Positions 1 to 10,023 of a stretch of DNA of 64,000 nt are shown here, in pieces. A program made the translations under genes and the position numbers. Each line of letters opens with the position of its first letter. Positions within the stretch are counted from its first letter, which is position 1. The notes under the pieces are model-generated. The model searched no databases and had not been told where the DNA came from. It saw nothing but the letters and a program-made list of their open reading frames with translations. This DNA comes from [Eubacterium] eligens ATCC 27750 (GTDB taxonomy: Bacteria > Bacillota > Clostridia > Lachnospirales > Lachnospiraceae). The stretch lies in the NCBI RefSeq assembly GCF_000146185.1, contig NC_012778.1:2080191-2144190 (forward strand). The letters are read 5' to 3'.

Positions 1-492
1 AGTCTTGACACACTCTTCTTTTCTTCCCGTCTTATAATAAAGAGTTGCAAGCTCATACATGTATTTCTCATCAATCTCATGATCCCTGTAGTCCTCTAAG
101 ATTCCTACTAGTTCATTATCAGATGCATTCTGCGCTTTCTTCAAATCATATAAAAGAATGAATCTGCTCACATCATGCTGTGATGTTCTGCTATATTCTT
201 CATAAAGTTCATTGGCATTTTCAAAATCTCCAACTTTAATAAAGAATTCTGTAAGCTTATAAACAAGCTTTCTTCCTCCAAGATTTCTATTATAAGCAAG
301 AATTGCCATATCTCTTGCTTCTTCATAATCACCAACTGCTTCCTGCACATTAATTGCGGTAGCAAGTGACTGCCAGTCCTTTACCTTTGACCAGTTAAGC
401 TCTTTTGCAATAGCTGCAGCCTCGGCATAATCCTTCTTGGCAGCCAGTTTCTTAATCTGGTCTATCTTAATTCCTAATTCATATTTATTCAT
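1..492 (-). CDS. TPR-like repeat protein, 3' end outside window
   Basis: The reading frame opens at an ATG (start MNKYELGIKIDQ) and stays open for 164 codons to the window edge, so only the N-terminal part is visible. A GAGG-type ribosome site lies about 12 bases upstream. The protein is helical and built of loosely repeated 34-residue-like units: a DYAEAAAIAKEL stretch near residue 21, GDYEEARDMAILAY near 54 and GDFENANELYEEY near 87, which are typical tetratricopeptide helix pairs. No signal peptide or membrane segment is seen in this part. TPR proteins usually act as protein-binding scaffolds. It is the next gene after the JetC-like ATPase on the same strand, 131 bases away, with no obvious terminator between them, so co-transcription is possible. 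It does not look like a JetD nuclease in the part visible. Partner and function are unknown. Confidence 0.7.
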   Translation of the reverse strand, partial: MNKYELGIKIDQIKKLAAKKDYAEAAAIAKELNWSKVKDWQSLATAINVQEAVGDYEEARDMAILAYNRNLGGRKLVYKLTEFFIKVGDFENANELYEEYSRTSQHDVSRFILLYDLKKAQNASDNELVGILEDYRDHEIDEKYMYELATLYYKTGRKEECVKT

Positions 493-623
493 GGTTATAT
501 ATTCCTCATTCCTGTGCTTACTGAATGTTAAAATTGATTCAATTGTCGCATTTTACAACTCATTAAAGTTTAGCACAGCCTAAGTTTGTTGTAAACCGAG
601 TTCACAGAATTGTTACAAATATG

Positions 624-3600
624 TTACAAAAAATCAAATGTTGCCTGTTCGTAATCCATTCTCGTGTATTCCAATTCTGATTCCTTCGTGCTGCTGTAAT
701 AATCAACAACCACAGTCTGCTGCCTTGAATCAACCAGCTTCTGGCCAAGTATGTAATTAACATCGAATCTTCCTGTAATAGCAGGAGTTGCACCTCTTGC
801 AGGAACAATAAGCTGGACATGGTTAGTTGCAAGCAGCTTGAATATTGGCTCCCATATGTATATATCCTTTGCCGCACCGAATGGGTTATCTATGAATATT
901 GTCTTACCCTCAACACCTTCATTACCTGAAGAATTCATATTAGATATGTAGTTGATAATCGCAATAAGGAACTGGATATATATACCCTGTGACTGTCCTG
1001 TTGAGCCAACCGCTTCCTCATATCTTAAATAACGGCTCTGATCCTTGATTCTCTCTCTCTTATACAGATTAATTCTGATTGAATTCATATCTGTGACAAT
1101 AACTGAGAAAAGTCTCTTCCATGACAGTCTGTTTCTTATATACTTGAGTCTTTCCGCAGGCTCTTTAAAACTTTCCGCCATAAAAACAGTTTCATCAATA
1201 TATTCAGACATCTTTTCCTTATATAATTCTTCCTTTATATAAGGAATCTGCAGACTGATTATTGCAATCTGTTCTCCGTCAAGATTGATATTAGACAACT
1301 GTGGCAGACGGTCAAGCTCAGTCTTAATGTTACTGCATGTCTGGATACAACGATTTTCGAAGTTATCCTTAATCATCTGCATATCCTCTATACCCTTGGC
1401 AATGCGGTCTTTTTCTAACTGTATAAATGTGTTCGTCTCATTTAACGATTCAATCATACTTCTGGTCTTAACCACATTTTCAGGAACATTAAGCGATATC
1501 CTTACTTCATCTGCAAGCTCGACTGCATTAAATCCGTTAAGCAGGTCAATAAGTTTAGATTTATTCTTATTAAATTCATCAACCTTCTTATACTCTAATC
1601 TGGTAATTGAAGCATATTCTTTATGAACAGCCTCATATTCTGTAAGATTAGCTGTAATTCCCTGTGCATCCTCCGGACGGAATTCTTCTGGAACATGCAT
1701 GCCCGCATCTGACACAATTCTTTCAAGGTCTTTTCTGCATACAAGTATGTCTTTTAATGAATCAGACATCTGTCTGCGTGTCTTTTCCTGAACCTTGGTG
1801 TTATCCTCTAACTTCTTAATAAGTACCTTGTGCTGTGTAATGAATCCATCCGGGTCATCGCATGGGAATTCATTAAAGCTTCCATAATTATTCTCAATCT
1901 GGTTAATACCATGCGCGATACTTCCCTCAAGTCTGTTAAGAAGTGCTTCCTGTGACTCAAGTTCTTCCCTTACAGCATCACTGCTCTTCACAAGATTATT
2001 AAGAGCATCCTTGGCATTCCTTAACTGCTGTGAACCTGCTGCCATAATCTCACCGGCTTCATACTTTGCCTTAATATCGTCAAATGTATAACCTCTGTAC
2101 TCTATTGCATCACGACATTTGTTCATAGATGCAGACAGATGGTTCATCAGCGCCTGCTTATCTGCAAAGTCACTGTTCTTCTGTGAAAGTGCTGTCTTTA
2201 ATCCGGTGAATCTGCTCTCAATTTCATCCTTATCAAGACGGTATGTATCATCATCGATTTCTATCGAAACATTTTCATCATAATAAGGTGCATACTGCTC
2301 CTCCCATGACTTAATGATTTCCTCATATTCCTTTCTTGTACTGTCCTCAAAATCTCTTGCAGTATCATACTCAGAATTAGCAGAAGCTGCTGCCTCCTCG
2401 CACTCATATATGCGGTTTCTTGCAGCTTCACTGTCTGCCTTAAGTGACTTTAACTTCTCATACTTCTTGTCTATAGAAGAATTCATATCAATAATCTGTG
2501 AAAGAATCCTGCATGAATTTTCTTTTTCTTCAATGTAAGCCCTTGTCTGTGAAAGCTGACCTGCAAGCTGTTCCTTTGCAACATTTAATGCACTTCTCTT
2601 CTTCTCAGCCTCAATAATTGCAGCCTCGCTGTCAGCAATCTTTAATCTGATTGCTTCTGCCTCGGACGCATCCACCTTTCCAGACGCAGCATTATATACA
2701 AGTGCAAATGTATAATCATTCCACACAAGCCCCATTCTGTCGGCCAGCTTTCCTGCCTGCGCCTTATGCGAATCAAGCTCCTCCTGTGCAAGCTTAATCT
2801 GTGTCTCAAGCTTTGCCTCATCACGAAGGAATGACATATCCTTTAATGCGAATACAATCAGGTCTTTGTTAATCTCTAACTTAGTATCAATAAGCACCTG
2901 CTCGCTTATAACAGGATAAGCAGCCGCACCCTTGCCGAAATCCTTAAGCATCTCATCTGCTTTGATTCTCTCGAAATCGTTCTTTATTATAAATGCGTAC
3001 TCAACGAAAGGCGTTCTCTTTAATACATCTCTTTTCTGTCCTGCATTCAGGGCTGCGAACCACTCATGACCCTCAACAACATCTGAACCATACTGGCTCT
3101 CAAGGTATTCCTTAAGCCTGTCTCTTTCAGGACTCTTACAGATATATGTTCCCTTTCTTGCATTGTCAATAAAGCTATCAAGTTCCTGGGCTGCCTTACA
3201 CTCTTCTGTATATTCACTGCGCATCTTCTGGTAAGTCTCAAGAATAACCGAAAGCATTGCCTCGTCATTATCTGCACTATATATTTCACGGATTTTGCCC
3301 ATGCGCTCGTTATCAGCATTTCCAGCCTCATCAGCCTTTTCTAGCTTTTCTGACTGCTCTGTGAATATATCAATAAGTGCTTTATTGGCAGATATTGTCT
3401 CATTAAGTGACATTAACTGCTGCTGCACATCATTGAATTTTTCGGACATTCTTGTCTCTTCATTCTTTAACAGTTCTTTATCGCTGAATGACTTGTCATA
3501 TTCTTCAGACGCATTTTCACATACGACAGTTCCTGCATCTGATAAAGCTGCTCCAAGCTGTGTCTGTAATTCCTGTATCTCATTCTCAAGATTATCCGAA

Positions 3601-5057
3601 AGACTGCCAAGACCTGCCGCCTCTTTGTCAGCATTTCTAAGGTTATCCTTAGCCTCTGATAATCTGACTTCAAGCGCCTTAACACGGTTAGCTGCTATAT
3701 CAAGCTTTTCCTTAAGTCTTTTGGTCTCTGTCTCATAGAATTTTCTGTAACCTGCAACAAGTATCTTTAACTCTGCTGTTATATCCGTATCTTCTCTTAA
3801 TCTGTTATCTATCGCAATCTGAAGTCCTTTATAAGACTTCTCGTACTCTGCATAATCTTTATAATCACCCGCAGACTCCATCAAAGAAAGCTTTCCTCTT
3901 GCCTCTTCAATTGCAGTATTCTTAAGTTCAAGTGCCTTTCTTGTCTCATTAACAAGGCTCTCAACTCCTGCCATCGAATTCTTTTCAGACATAACCTCTG
4001 CAACTGCTATAGCTTCCTTCTCTTGGGCAAGCTCATCATACATCTTAGTGATAAGATCGTCCTGACTCTTAAGTTCCTTATCCTTCTTATCACTTTCCCG
4101 CATAGCAACAAGAAGCAGGTCATAAAGCTGCTTCTCTATCTCTTCTTTTCTGTTGTAAAATGCTTCATATGTCGACAGATATTCTTTAAAACTGTCGATA
4201 GCTGCAATCTGGCTGTCGTATGCTCCAAGCTGTGAGTGTTTCTTTGAAAGCTCCACTAACTTGTCCTTAATATCCATAAGAGTCTTAGCCATCATGCCCT
4301 CATCATTATCAACTGACAGCTTGTTATTGAAGGATTTCTGGATAATCTCCTCTATAAGCAGATCCTCAACAACCTTACGGCTTGTCTTATAATTTGACTC
4401 GAAATATGTTCTTACATGTCCCTCTGTCTTGTTAATTCCACGCACAATTTCCCATGCACTCTCATATATTCCGTAGTTACTTATAAAGCTCTGGTAATCA
4501 CCTTTTCTGTCAAATATCTTAACAACATATTTGTACCCGCCCTTCTCAAGGTCACGAAGATAAGCCTTAAGTCCGTTATATGTAATTCTCTCTCCATTAC
4601 TTACAAGTGGAAGATTCTTAATATCGTTATCGCCAAACTCCCTGTAGAATATGCAGTAATTAAAGTATTCAACACTTGCTGTCGGTGCAGCTGTCTGTTC
4701 CTGTCCATCCTGATTCTCATCGTCTGTGCCTCTTCCCTTTCTTGCACAGAAACCAGTTGTCATGAACCTGAAACCATCCTTCTGATAACATGGATCTAAC
4801 TTCCACTCAACCAAAGAATGAATACATGTATTACCGCTTCCCTGTCTGAAAAGCTTCTCAATAGGCTGCTTGTCATCAAGTGTGCAGTTAGGAAGCATAT
4901 TCTGCATAAGAAGCAGCATAAGCAGACTCTTACCACCGCCATTGGCAAGGTCATATATAGTATTCTGGCAGTTGAAGCGCATCACGAAATCGTCGTACAC
5001 CTGTGTACCGAAATTATATTTAACATTATTAACTCTGATTCTGTTAATCTGTGGCAT
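624..5057 (-). CDS. SMC-like ATPase, JetC/MksB type (Wadjet-like)
   Basis: This 1477-residue protein has SMC architecture. The N-terminal ATP-binding half contains a Walker A-type loop (LANGGGKSLL, about residue 37). A long charged coiled coil runs from about 260 to 600, a hinge-like globular region from about 630 to 760, and a second coiled coil to about 1250. The C-terminal head has an ABC-signature-like GSTGQSQG (about 1350) and a Walker B strand, TIFIDNPFG (about 1390). The residue after the Walker B Asp is Asn, not the usual catalytic Glu. Length and gene order match the JetC subunit of Wadjet and MksB of MksBEF, which are SMC motors acting on DNA. ATG at 5057 was chosen because GGAGG sits 5 bases before it; an upstream in-frame ATG at 5069 lacks this. 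It overlaps the JetB-like gene by 14 bases. DNA binding is inferred. Confidence 0.75.
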   Translation of the reverse strand: MPQINRIRVNNVKYNFGTQVYDDFVMRFNCQNTIYDLANGGGKSLLMLLLMQNMLPNCTLDDKQPIEKLFRQGSGNTCIHSLVEWKLDPCYQKDGFRFMTTGFCARKGRGTDDENQDGQEQTAAPTASVEYFNYCIFYREFGDNDIKNLPLVSNGERITYNGLKAYLRDLEKGGYKYVVKIFDRKGDYQSFISNYGIYESAWEIVRGINKTEGHVRTYFESNYKTSRKVVEDLLIEEIIQKSFNNKLSVDNDEGMMAKTLMDIKDKLVELSKKHSQLGAYDSQIAAIDSFKEYLSTYEAFYNRKEEIEKQLYDLLLVAMRESDKKDKELKSQDDLITKMYDELAQEKEAIAVAEVMSEKNSMAGVESLVNETRKALELKNTAIEEARGKLSLMESAGDYKDYAEYEKSYKGLQIAIDNRLREDTDITAELKILVAGYRKFYETETKRLKEKLDIAANRVKALEVRLSEAKDNLRNADKEAAGLGSLSDNLENEIQELQTQLGAALSDAGTVVCENASEEYDKSFSDKELLKNEETRMSEKFNDVQQQLMSLNETISANKALIDIFTEQSEKLEKADEAGNADNERMGKIREIYSADNDEAMLSVILETYQKMRSEYTEECKAAQELDSFIDNARKGTYICKSPERDRLKEYLESQYGSDVVEGHEWFAALNAGQKRDVLKRTPFVEYAFIIKNDFERIKADEMLKDFGKGAAAYPVISEQVLIDTKLEINKDLIVFALKDMSFLRDEAKLETQIKLAQEELDSHKAQAGKLADRMGLVWNDYTFALVYNAASGKVDASEAEAIRLKIADSEAAIIEAEKKRSALNVAKEQLAGQLSQTRAYIEEKENSCRILSQIIDMNSSIDKKYEKLKSLKADSEAARNRIYECEEAAASANSEYDTARDFEDSTRKEYEEIIKSWEEQYAPYYDENVSIEIDDDTYRLDKDEIESRFTGLKTALSQKNSDFADKQALMNHLSASMNKCRDAIEYRGYTFDDIKAKYEAGEIMAAGSQQLRNAKDALNNLVKSSDAVREELESQEALLNRLEGSIAHGINQIENNYGSFNEFPCDDPDGFITQHKVLIKKLEDNTKVQEKTRRQMSDSLKDILVCRKDLERIVSDAGMHVPEEFRPEDAQGITANLTEYEAVHKEYASITRLEYKKVDEFNKNKSKLIDLLNGFNAVELADEVRISLNVPENVVKTRSMIESLNETNTFIQLEKDRIAKGIEDMQMIKDNFENRCIQTCSNIKTELDRLPQLSNINLDGEQIAIISLQIPYIKEELYKEKMSEYIDETVFMAESFKEPAERLKYIRNRLSWKRLFSVIVTDMNSIRINLYKRERIKDQSRYLRYEEAVGSTGQSQGIYIQFLIAIINYISNMNSSGNEGVEGKTIFIDNPFGAAKDIYIWEPIFKLLATNHVQLIVPARGATPAITGRFDVNYILGQKLVDSRQQTVVVDYYSSTKESELEYTRMDYEQATFDFL

Positions 5058-5760
5058 CGCGTCCTCCATTCATAAGTTCGGCAAATCGTCCTCTGTAATC
5101 ATCAAAATAATTCTCTATAAGACTTCTGAATCTGTCTGTCGGATAATATCTGTCCTGACTCTCAACTAAAAGTTCCTGCGCAACGCAGAAATTAAGCACA
5201 AGCTTTACCATACCCGACTTGGAATTTCTTGCTGCTCTCGCTCCTGTCTGATCCTCTACTGTTGTCACCGGAAGCTCGTCCCATGTAAGTGCTATCTGCT
5301 TAAAGCTGTTCTCCTCAACCTCATCAAGCACAAGCCCTGCGCTCTTATCGACAATACCACCTGTTGTCTTATCAACATTTTTAATGATGTCCTCAAGTCT
5401 TATGAACTCAGCATAAGTTGAACTCATTGTATCTGAATAAAACTCTGTTATTATGTTGTAGATTATGAAATACGCAAGATATAATTCTTTGTTAACTCTT
5501 AATCCAAGTACATTTCTTAATTCCTCATTAGAATATCCAAACACCCTGTTATTATCACCTGCACTCACATACAGACCATTGTTATATTCATATATGTTAA
5601 GATTAAGTTTCTTAAGTGACATATGAACGATGTCATACACTTCTGCATTATTATTGTATTCCTGATAAAGAGCTGCATTCTCGCCCCTCTCAGACACATT
5701 TTCCCCTGTGATAAGCTTGGAAACTATGTCCAGCGCCTTATCTAGATTTCTATTCTCCAT
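5044..5760 (-). CDS. JetB/MksE-like accessory subunit of SMC complex
   Basis: A 238-residue soluble, helical protein with no signal peptide, placed between the JetA-like and JetC-like genes and overlapping both (11 bases upstream, 14 downstream). That is the layout and size of JetB/MksE subunits, which are winged-helix proteins that bridge the kleisin and the SMC heads. I recall this Firmicutes family as DUF6063-like, but the sequence shows no short diagnostic motif, so the call rests mainly on context. The longer reading from 5787 was rejected: an AAAGGAAG site lies just before the ATG at 5760 (start MENRNLDKALD). The C-terminal segment (SKSGMVKLVLNFCVAQELL, about residues 179-197) resembles a winged-helix pattern. 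The tight overlaps imply translational coupling and a defined stoichiometry. Confidence 0.6.
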   Translation of the reverse strand: MENRNLDKALDIVSKLITGENVSERGENAALYQEYNNNAEVYDIVHMSLKKLNLNIYEYNNGLYVSAGDNNRVFGYSNEELRNVLGLRVNKELYLAYFIIYNIITEFYSDTMSSTYAEFIRLEDIIKNVDKTTGGIVDKSAGLVLDEVEENSFKQIALTWDELPVTTVEDQTGARAARNSKSGMVKLVLNFCVAQELLVESQDRYYPTDRFRSLIENYFDDYRGRFAELMNGGRDATD

Positions 5761-7279
5761 GTGCTTCCTTTCGTACCAATTCAACATCTGCCATCATACA
5801 GTTATCCGACAATATAACCTGCCCGCCAAGCCCTTTTCTTATTGCAAATGTAAAGCTTTCTGTATCTTTAAAACCTTCCCCTAAGTATGCATCAAGAAAT
5901 GTATCTTCTCCCGCATCACCGCCAAGCTGGTACTCATCCTTCTGGCACAGATTAACAAAGAAAGAGAAGAAATCTGCATTTCTTAAAATCTGCTCACCAT
6001 ACGCCCTCTTCATTGCATCTGCAAACTGACCGAGTGTTATAATGTCCGATTTTTTCAAACACACAATGAGATTTTTCATAAGGAATACATAATTATCCTT
6101 AATTCTCTTTTCTTCAATCTCATCTTCGAATTCAATATCTTCCGGTCTTTCATTGCTTATAAGCTCTTTCTCCTCATATCTTGGAGGCTTCACCATAAGC
6201 GCATCATCAATGCTTATCAGGTCAAATGTCTTTCTTATGTTCGGCTTTAGAAGCGGACTTAACATTGTGACTAATATATCTGCATTGTCCCTCTTAATCA
6301 TATCTGAAAGTGCCGATGTGAAATCCATATGGCTTCTTAATCTGCCAAGCTTGGCGCGTCTTACTGCGTCATCGGTCATCTTCTGCATTTCTGTACAATC
6401 CTTTAACAGCTCGCTGTGCCTGTTCATTGCCTGCTTAAGCTGAGTCTCAAGACTGTATATTTCGTTCATCGTCCTGTAATAGCCTTCGCCTGTGCTGCCC
6501 GATGCATTAAGCTTCTCGATTGATTTTGCAATAAGGTCACGGTTCTTCTTAAAAAGCTTTTCTTCATCATCAAACCATTTCATTCCTGTCTTGACGAATT
6601 CCTCATAAGCCTCTATTCCTGCAAATACATCGCCCGACAATATTGTCAGCACTTCATTCTTCTTTAACTTAAGGCGGTTGACCTCTTCGTTAATTCTTTC
6701 AACCACTTCAACTCCGCCACGGAAGTTCTGTGAATTAATCATTTTTTCAAGAAGAAGCTGGGATACGCTTATCCTGCTCTCGTCCTTGATTTCCTTGGTA
6801 TCAAGATAGAATTCAATAGCATCAGGGCTTATCGAATACCACACGGTATTGTCTCTTATTGAACTCTCGATTATCTTCATCCTTGAAACTCTCTTTTTCC
6901 TGTCCACCGGATCAAAATACGAGAATTCAAATGGCCTGCCATCATTCTTTATCTTGTCAAATATATAATCAGCAATCTCCTTGCTGTCCTGTTCATTCAA
7001 ATCAAGCCCGAAATCTCTCTTAAGTATCAGCCTTAAGAAATCGAGATATTCGGGATATGTAACATCCTTTTCCTTAAAATTATTCTCCTCTATAAAGAAA
7101 CGGAGAACCGCCATAACTATATAGCCCATATCAAGGATTTCGTATTTGCCATCCTTGAAATTAGAAAATGATGTGTCTATCAGTCTGAAGAAAGGATAAT
7201 ATTTCTTCAGATTAAGCATTCGTTCACGGTGATCCGATATGATATCACCTGTCATATTCTCTGCCATAGTATTCTTCAT
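5750..7279 (-). CDS. JetA/MksF-like kleisin subunit (Wadjet JetA family)
   Basis: A 509-residue cytoplasmic protein resembling the Wadjet JetA family formerly called DUF5716. The first 170 residues are helical (LKKYYPFFRLIDTSF near residue 25) and look like a winged-helix dimerisation part. Residues 190-330 are heptad-rich and probably coiled coil, and the C-terminal part (about 400-500) is compact. In known systems JetA/MksF is the kleisin that joins the two SMC heads. It starts 82 bases after recR on the same strand without a terminator, so it probably belongs to the dnaX-ybaB-recR transcription unit. The start is uncertain: ATG 7279 has a poor ribosome site and an ATG four codons on is equally possible. 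The family assignment is from recalled similarity and should be confirmed by profile search. Confidence 0.65.
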   Translation of the reverse strand: MKNTMAENMTGDIISDHRERMLNLKKYYPFFRLIDTSFSNFKDGKYEILDMGYIVMAVLRFFIEENNFKEKDVTYPEYLDFLRLILKRDFGLDLNEQDSKEIADYIFDKIKNDGRPFEFSYFDPVDRKKRVSRMKIIESSIRDNTVWYSISPDAIEFYLDTKEIKDESRISVSQLLLEKMINSQNFRGGVEVVERINEEVNRLKLKKNEVLTILSGDVFAGIEAYEEFVKTGMKWFDDEEKLFKKNRDLIAKSIEKLNASGSTGEGYYRTMNEIYSLETQLKQAMNRHSELLKDCTEMQKMTDDAVRRAKLGRLRSHMDFTSALSDMIKRDNADILVTMLSPLLKPNIRKTFDLISIDDALMVKPPRYEEKELISNERPEDIEFEDEIEEKRIKDNYVFLMKNLIVCLKKSDIITLGQFADAMKRAYGEQILRNADFFSFFVNLCQKDEYQLGGDAGEDTFLDAYLGEGFKDTESFTFAIRKGLGGQVILSDNCMMADVELVRKEAHGE

Positions 7280-7361
7280 TTCTGCGCACGCATTTTACAC
7301 ATATTGTCTTAACGCCCGGTGCGCCAGGGCATTAAGCTTAAAGCTTGGTTCTTCACCAAAT

Positions 7362-7958
7362 TTAAAGCTCGGTTCTTCCGTCTAATGCTCTTAAAAGTGT
7401 AACCTCATCGATATATTCAAGATCGCCGCCGACAGGAACTCCGCTTGCAATTCTTGTCACCTTAATTCCTGTTGGCTTTATCATTTTGCTTATGTACATT
7501 GCTGTTGTCTCACCCTCCAGATTGGAATTAGTTGCGATAATAACCTCGTCAACATCTCCCTGAAGCCTTACCATAAGCTCCTTTAATCTGATATCAGCCG
7601 GTCCGATTCCAAGCATCGGGCTTATTGCTCCATGAAGAACATGATATACGCCCTCGTACTTTCCTGTCTTTTCATATGCCGCCATATCTCTTGTATGTTC
7701 AACTACCATAATTGTCTTATGGTCTCTTTTCTGGTCGCGGCATATCGGACACAGTTCTTCATCTGTAAGTGTAAAACACTCCTTACAGTAGTGAATATGC
7801 TGCTTTGCATCAATCATTGTGTCTGCAAGGCTCTTAACCTCAGACTCAGGCATGTTTATAATGTGAAATGCCAGGCGCTGGGCACTCTTCGCCCCAACCC
7901 CTGGTAATCTCGACAATTCTTCAATTAATCTGTTAATATGACCACTGTAGATGTCCAT
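7362..7958 (-). CDS. recR: Recombination mediator RecR
   Basis: A 198-residue protein of the usual RecR length. The N-terminal helix-hairpin-helix region ([18 protein letters not shown], about 16-33) is followed by a four-cysteine zinc finger (CKEC...CPIC, about 57-72) and a TOPRIM domain beginning with [13 protein letters not shown] (about 84) and continuing with the [15 protein letters not shown] segment. RecR, with RecO, loads RecA on SSB-coated gaps during recombinational repair. Its ATG overlaps the ybaB stop as TAATG, giving translational coupling. The order dnaX-ybaB-recR is a classical Firmicutes cluster. Just after the stop a 17-base piece of the gene end is repeated with one change (see findings). 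Confident. Confidence 0.97.
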   Translation of the reverse strand: MDIYSGHINRLIEELSRLPGVGAKSAQRLAFHIINMPESEVKSLADTMIDAKQHIHYCKECFTLTDEELCPICRDQKRDHKTIMVVEHTRDMAAYEKTGKYEGVYHVLHGAISPMLGIGPADIRLKELMVRLQGDVDEVIIATNSNLEGETTAMYISKMIKPTGIKVTRIASGVPVGGDLEYIDEVTLLRALDGRTEL

Positions 7959-8308
7959 TAGAATAAGCCTCCGCCTAATCCTCCAAGTCCTCCAGTAATC
8001 TTAGCCATCTGTGCCTGTGACTCTTCTTCGCATTTTCTTAAAGCTTCATTAGTAGCTGCTACGATTAAGTCCTCAAGCATCTCTACATCATCTGGATCAA
8101 CTGCTTCAGGGTCAATCTTAACCTTAGATACTTCTCTCTTACCTGTAACAGTTACCTCAACTACTCCGCCGCCTGCTGTCGCACTGAATTCCTTATTCTC
8201 AAGCTCTGCCTGCTGCTCCTCCATCTGACGCTGCATTCTCTGTGCCTGCTTCATCAGATTATTCATATTACCAGGCATTCCTCCTGGAAAACCACCTCTT
8301 TTAGCCAT
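7958..8308 (-). CDS. ybaB: Nucleoid-associated protein YbaB/EbfC family
   Basis: A 116-residue protein with the YbaB/EbfC pattern: a glycine/methionine-rich N-terminus ([21 protein letters not shown]), a glutamine-rich helix, then [18 protein letters not shown] and the [20 protein letters not shown] helix. It ends in a glycine-rich tail. These proteins are small dimers that bind DNA broadly and are almost always encoded between dnaX and recR, as here. The gene starts inside the dnaX stop (TAATG) and its own stop overlaps the recR start in the same way, so all three are translated in a chain. The length is normal and nothing is missing. Confidence 0.95.
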   Translation of the reverse strand: MAKRGGFPGGMPGNMNNLMKQAQRMQRQMEEQQAELENKEFSATAGGGVVEVTVTGKREVSKVKIDPEAVDPDDVEMLEDLIVAATNEALRKCEEESQAQMAKITGGLGGLGGGLF

Positions 8309-9945
8309 TATATAAGTTCCTCCTTATCATCTACTTCTATATCTATGCCTACGAGTTCCTTAAGATCCACGAATCTGCTGTGGAAATCTTCATCATCGTT
8401 AAGCTTAGTCACTTTAATTGAAACCCTTACTCCTGTTCTCTCCTCAATTACATTCTCTATGCTTTCCATAACTTCCTGTCTGCTGAGTGAATTATAGGCA
8501 CTAAGTGATTCTACCATAATTTCAAGACTAATTCCATCTTCTGCTAATGTAACATGTGCAGCCTGTAAAAATGTCTGATTAACAGGGTCATCTATCGTTG
8601 CTATGATATCCTTCCAGCCTGCCGCTATTGCCTTAACATCTTCTGGAACTGCATCATATACACGCTTAACTACAGGCTTCTTTGAGGTCTGCTGCTGTAC
8701 TGCTGCCTGACTGCCCGCAGCGCCACCAGCCATACCTGCTGTGCTTACAAGTTTACCGCTTTTAATATCATCAAGTACTTTCTGTAACTGCCCTTCAAGC
8801 ATTGTCACACGGCTTACAACATCGCCGATATCCTGACTGTTATCCATTGCCGGACGCATCAGCTTTATAAATGTTATCTCTGTCTTAACTCTTTTCTGTG
8901 TAGAAAACTTCAGGTCATTCGATAATTCTGACAACACTCTTATATAATACATAAGTGTATCTATATCTACATTCTGTGCATCTTTCTTCAGGTCTTCAAG
9001 ATTATCTGCTGATACTTCTATTACGTCCTCAATTCTTTCTGCATCTTTGGTTGTCTTAATAAGAAGCAGATTTCTAAGATACCATATAAAGTCTGTAACA
9101 AATTGTGAAAGGTCTCTTCCCTGCATTATCAGGTCTTCCATAAGTGACATGCACACAGCAACATCTCCTGACAGGATTGTTGAAAGCATTTTACTAAATA
9201 CCGCCGTGTCAACTGCCCCAAGAACATCTAATACATTTTCATACTTAAGGTCTTTCCCCAGATAGAATGCCAGACACTGGTCTAACAGACTTAACGCATC
9301 TCGCATAGAACCATCTGCAGCTTTGGCAACATATTTTATTGCCTTATCCTCTACATTCAGTCCCTCCGCCTTCATAAGTTCTGACAGCCTGCCTGCAATT
9401 GTCTCTATTGTTATCCTGTGGAAGTCATATCTCTGACATCTTGAAAGGATTGTAATAGGAATCTTCGCCACTTCTGTAGTAGCCAGTATAAATATTACAT
9501 ATGCCGGAGGTTCTTCCAATGTCTTTAACAATGCATTGAACGCTCCTATTGAAAGCATATGAACCTCATCAATTATATAGACTTTGAATCTTCCTTCTGT
9601 CGGTGAGTACTGTACTTCTTCTCTTATCTGTCTTATATTATCGACACCATTGTTAGATGCCGCATCTATCTCTATTACATTCATGCTTGTTCCAGCCGCA
9701 ATCGCCTTGCATGTCGGGCACTCTCCACAAGGGTTGCCGTCAACCGGATGCTCACAATTAACTGCCTTCGCAAATATCTTGGCAACTGATGTCTTACCAG
9801 TTCCTCTTGTTCCGCAGAACAGATATGCATGGCCTATTCTGTCTGCATTAATCTGATTTCGCAGAGTTGTTACTATTGTATCCTGTCCTTTTACATCATT
9901 GAAATTGTCTGGACGCCATTTTCTGTATAAAGCCTGATATGACAT
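8308..9945 (-). CDS. dnaX: DNA polymerase III subunits gamma/tau
   Basis: The clamp-loader ATPase, 545 residues from ATG 9945. The chosen start has GGGAGG six bases upstream and gives the family N-terminus [12 protein letters not shown]; the longer frame from 10005 adds an unrelated 20 residues. Visible motifs are Walker [10 protein letters not shown] (about 44), a four-cysteine zinc-binding loop (about 64-79), Walker B IIDEVHML (about 125), sensor 1 ATTEVAKIP, and the SRC arginine-finger motif (about 168). Domain III and a short tau-like C-terminal tail follow. It loads the sliding clamp at the replication fork. The SRP RNA gene lies upstream on the same strand, as in Bacillus. I saw no clear slippery A-run that would imply programmed frameshifting, but did not scan exhaustively. 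Confidence 0.97.
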   Translation of the reverse strand: MSYQALYRKWRPDNFNDVKGQDTIVTTLRNQINADRIGHAYLFCGTRGTGKTSVAKIFAKAVNCEHPVDGNPCGECPTCKAIAAGTSMNVIEIDAASNNGVDNIRQIREEVQYSPTEGRFKVYIIDEVHMLSIGAFNALLKTLEEPPAYVIFILATTEVAKIPITILSRCQRYDFHRITIETIAGRLSELMKAEGLNVEDKAIKYVAKAADGSMRDALSLLDQCLAFYLGKDLKYENVLDVLGAVDTAVFSKMLSTILSGDVAVCMSLMEDLIMQGRDLSQFVTDFIWYLRNLLLIKTTKDAERIEDVIEVSADNLEDLKKDAQNVDIDTLMYYIRVLSELSNDLKFSTQKRVKTEITFIKLMRPAMDNSQDIGDVVSRVTMLEGQLQKVLDDIKSGKLVSTAGMAGGAAGSQAAVQQQTSKKPVVKRVYDAVPEDVKAIAAGWKDIIATIDDPVNQTFLQAAHVTLAEDGISLEIMVESLSAYNSLSRQEVMESIENVIEERTGVRVSIKVTKLNDDEDFHSRFVDLKELVGIDIEVDDKEELI

Positions 9946-10023
9946 GGTTACCTCCCTCTGCGCTGTCTTTACTTTCGCAGCCCTTAACCTCATGCGTAAA
10001 ACCATCCGCCTCCGGCGTCTGCC

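Noticed and set aside
3295..3738. Plus-strand frame of 147 codons
   Set aside because: It is antisense to the coiled coil of the SMC-like ATPase; the Ser/Leu-rich composition is the mirror of a Glu/Lys-rich helix.
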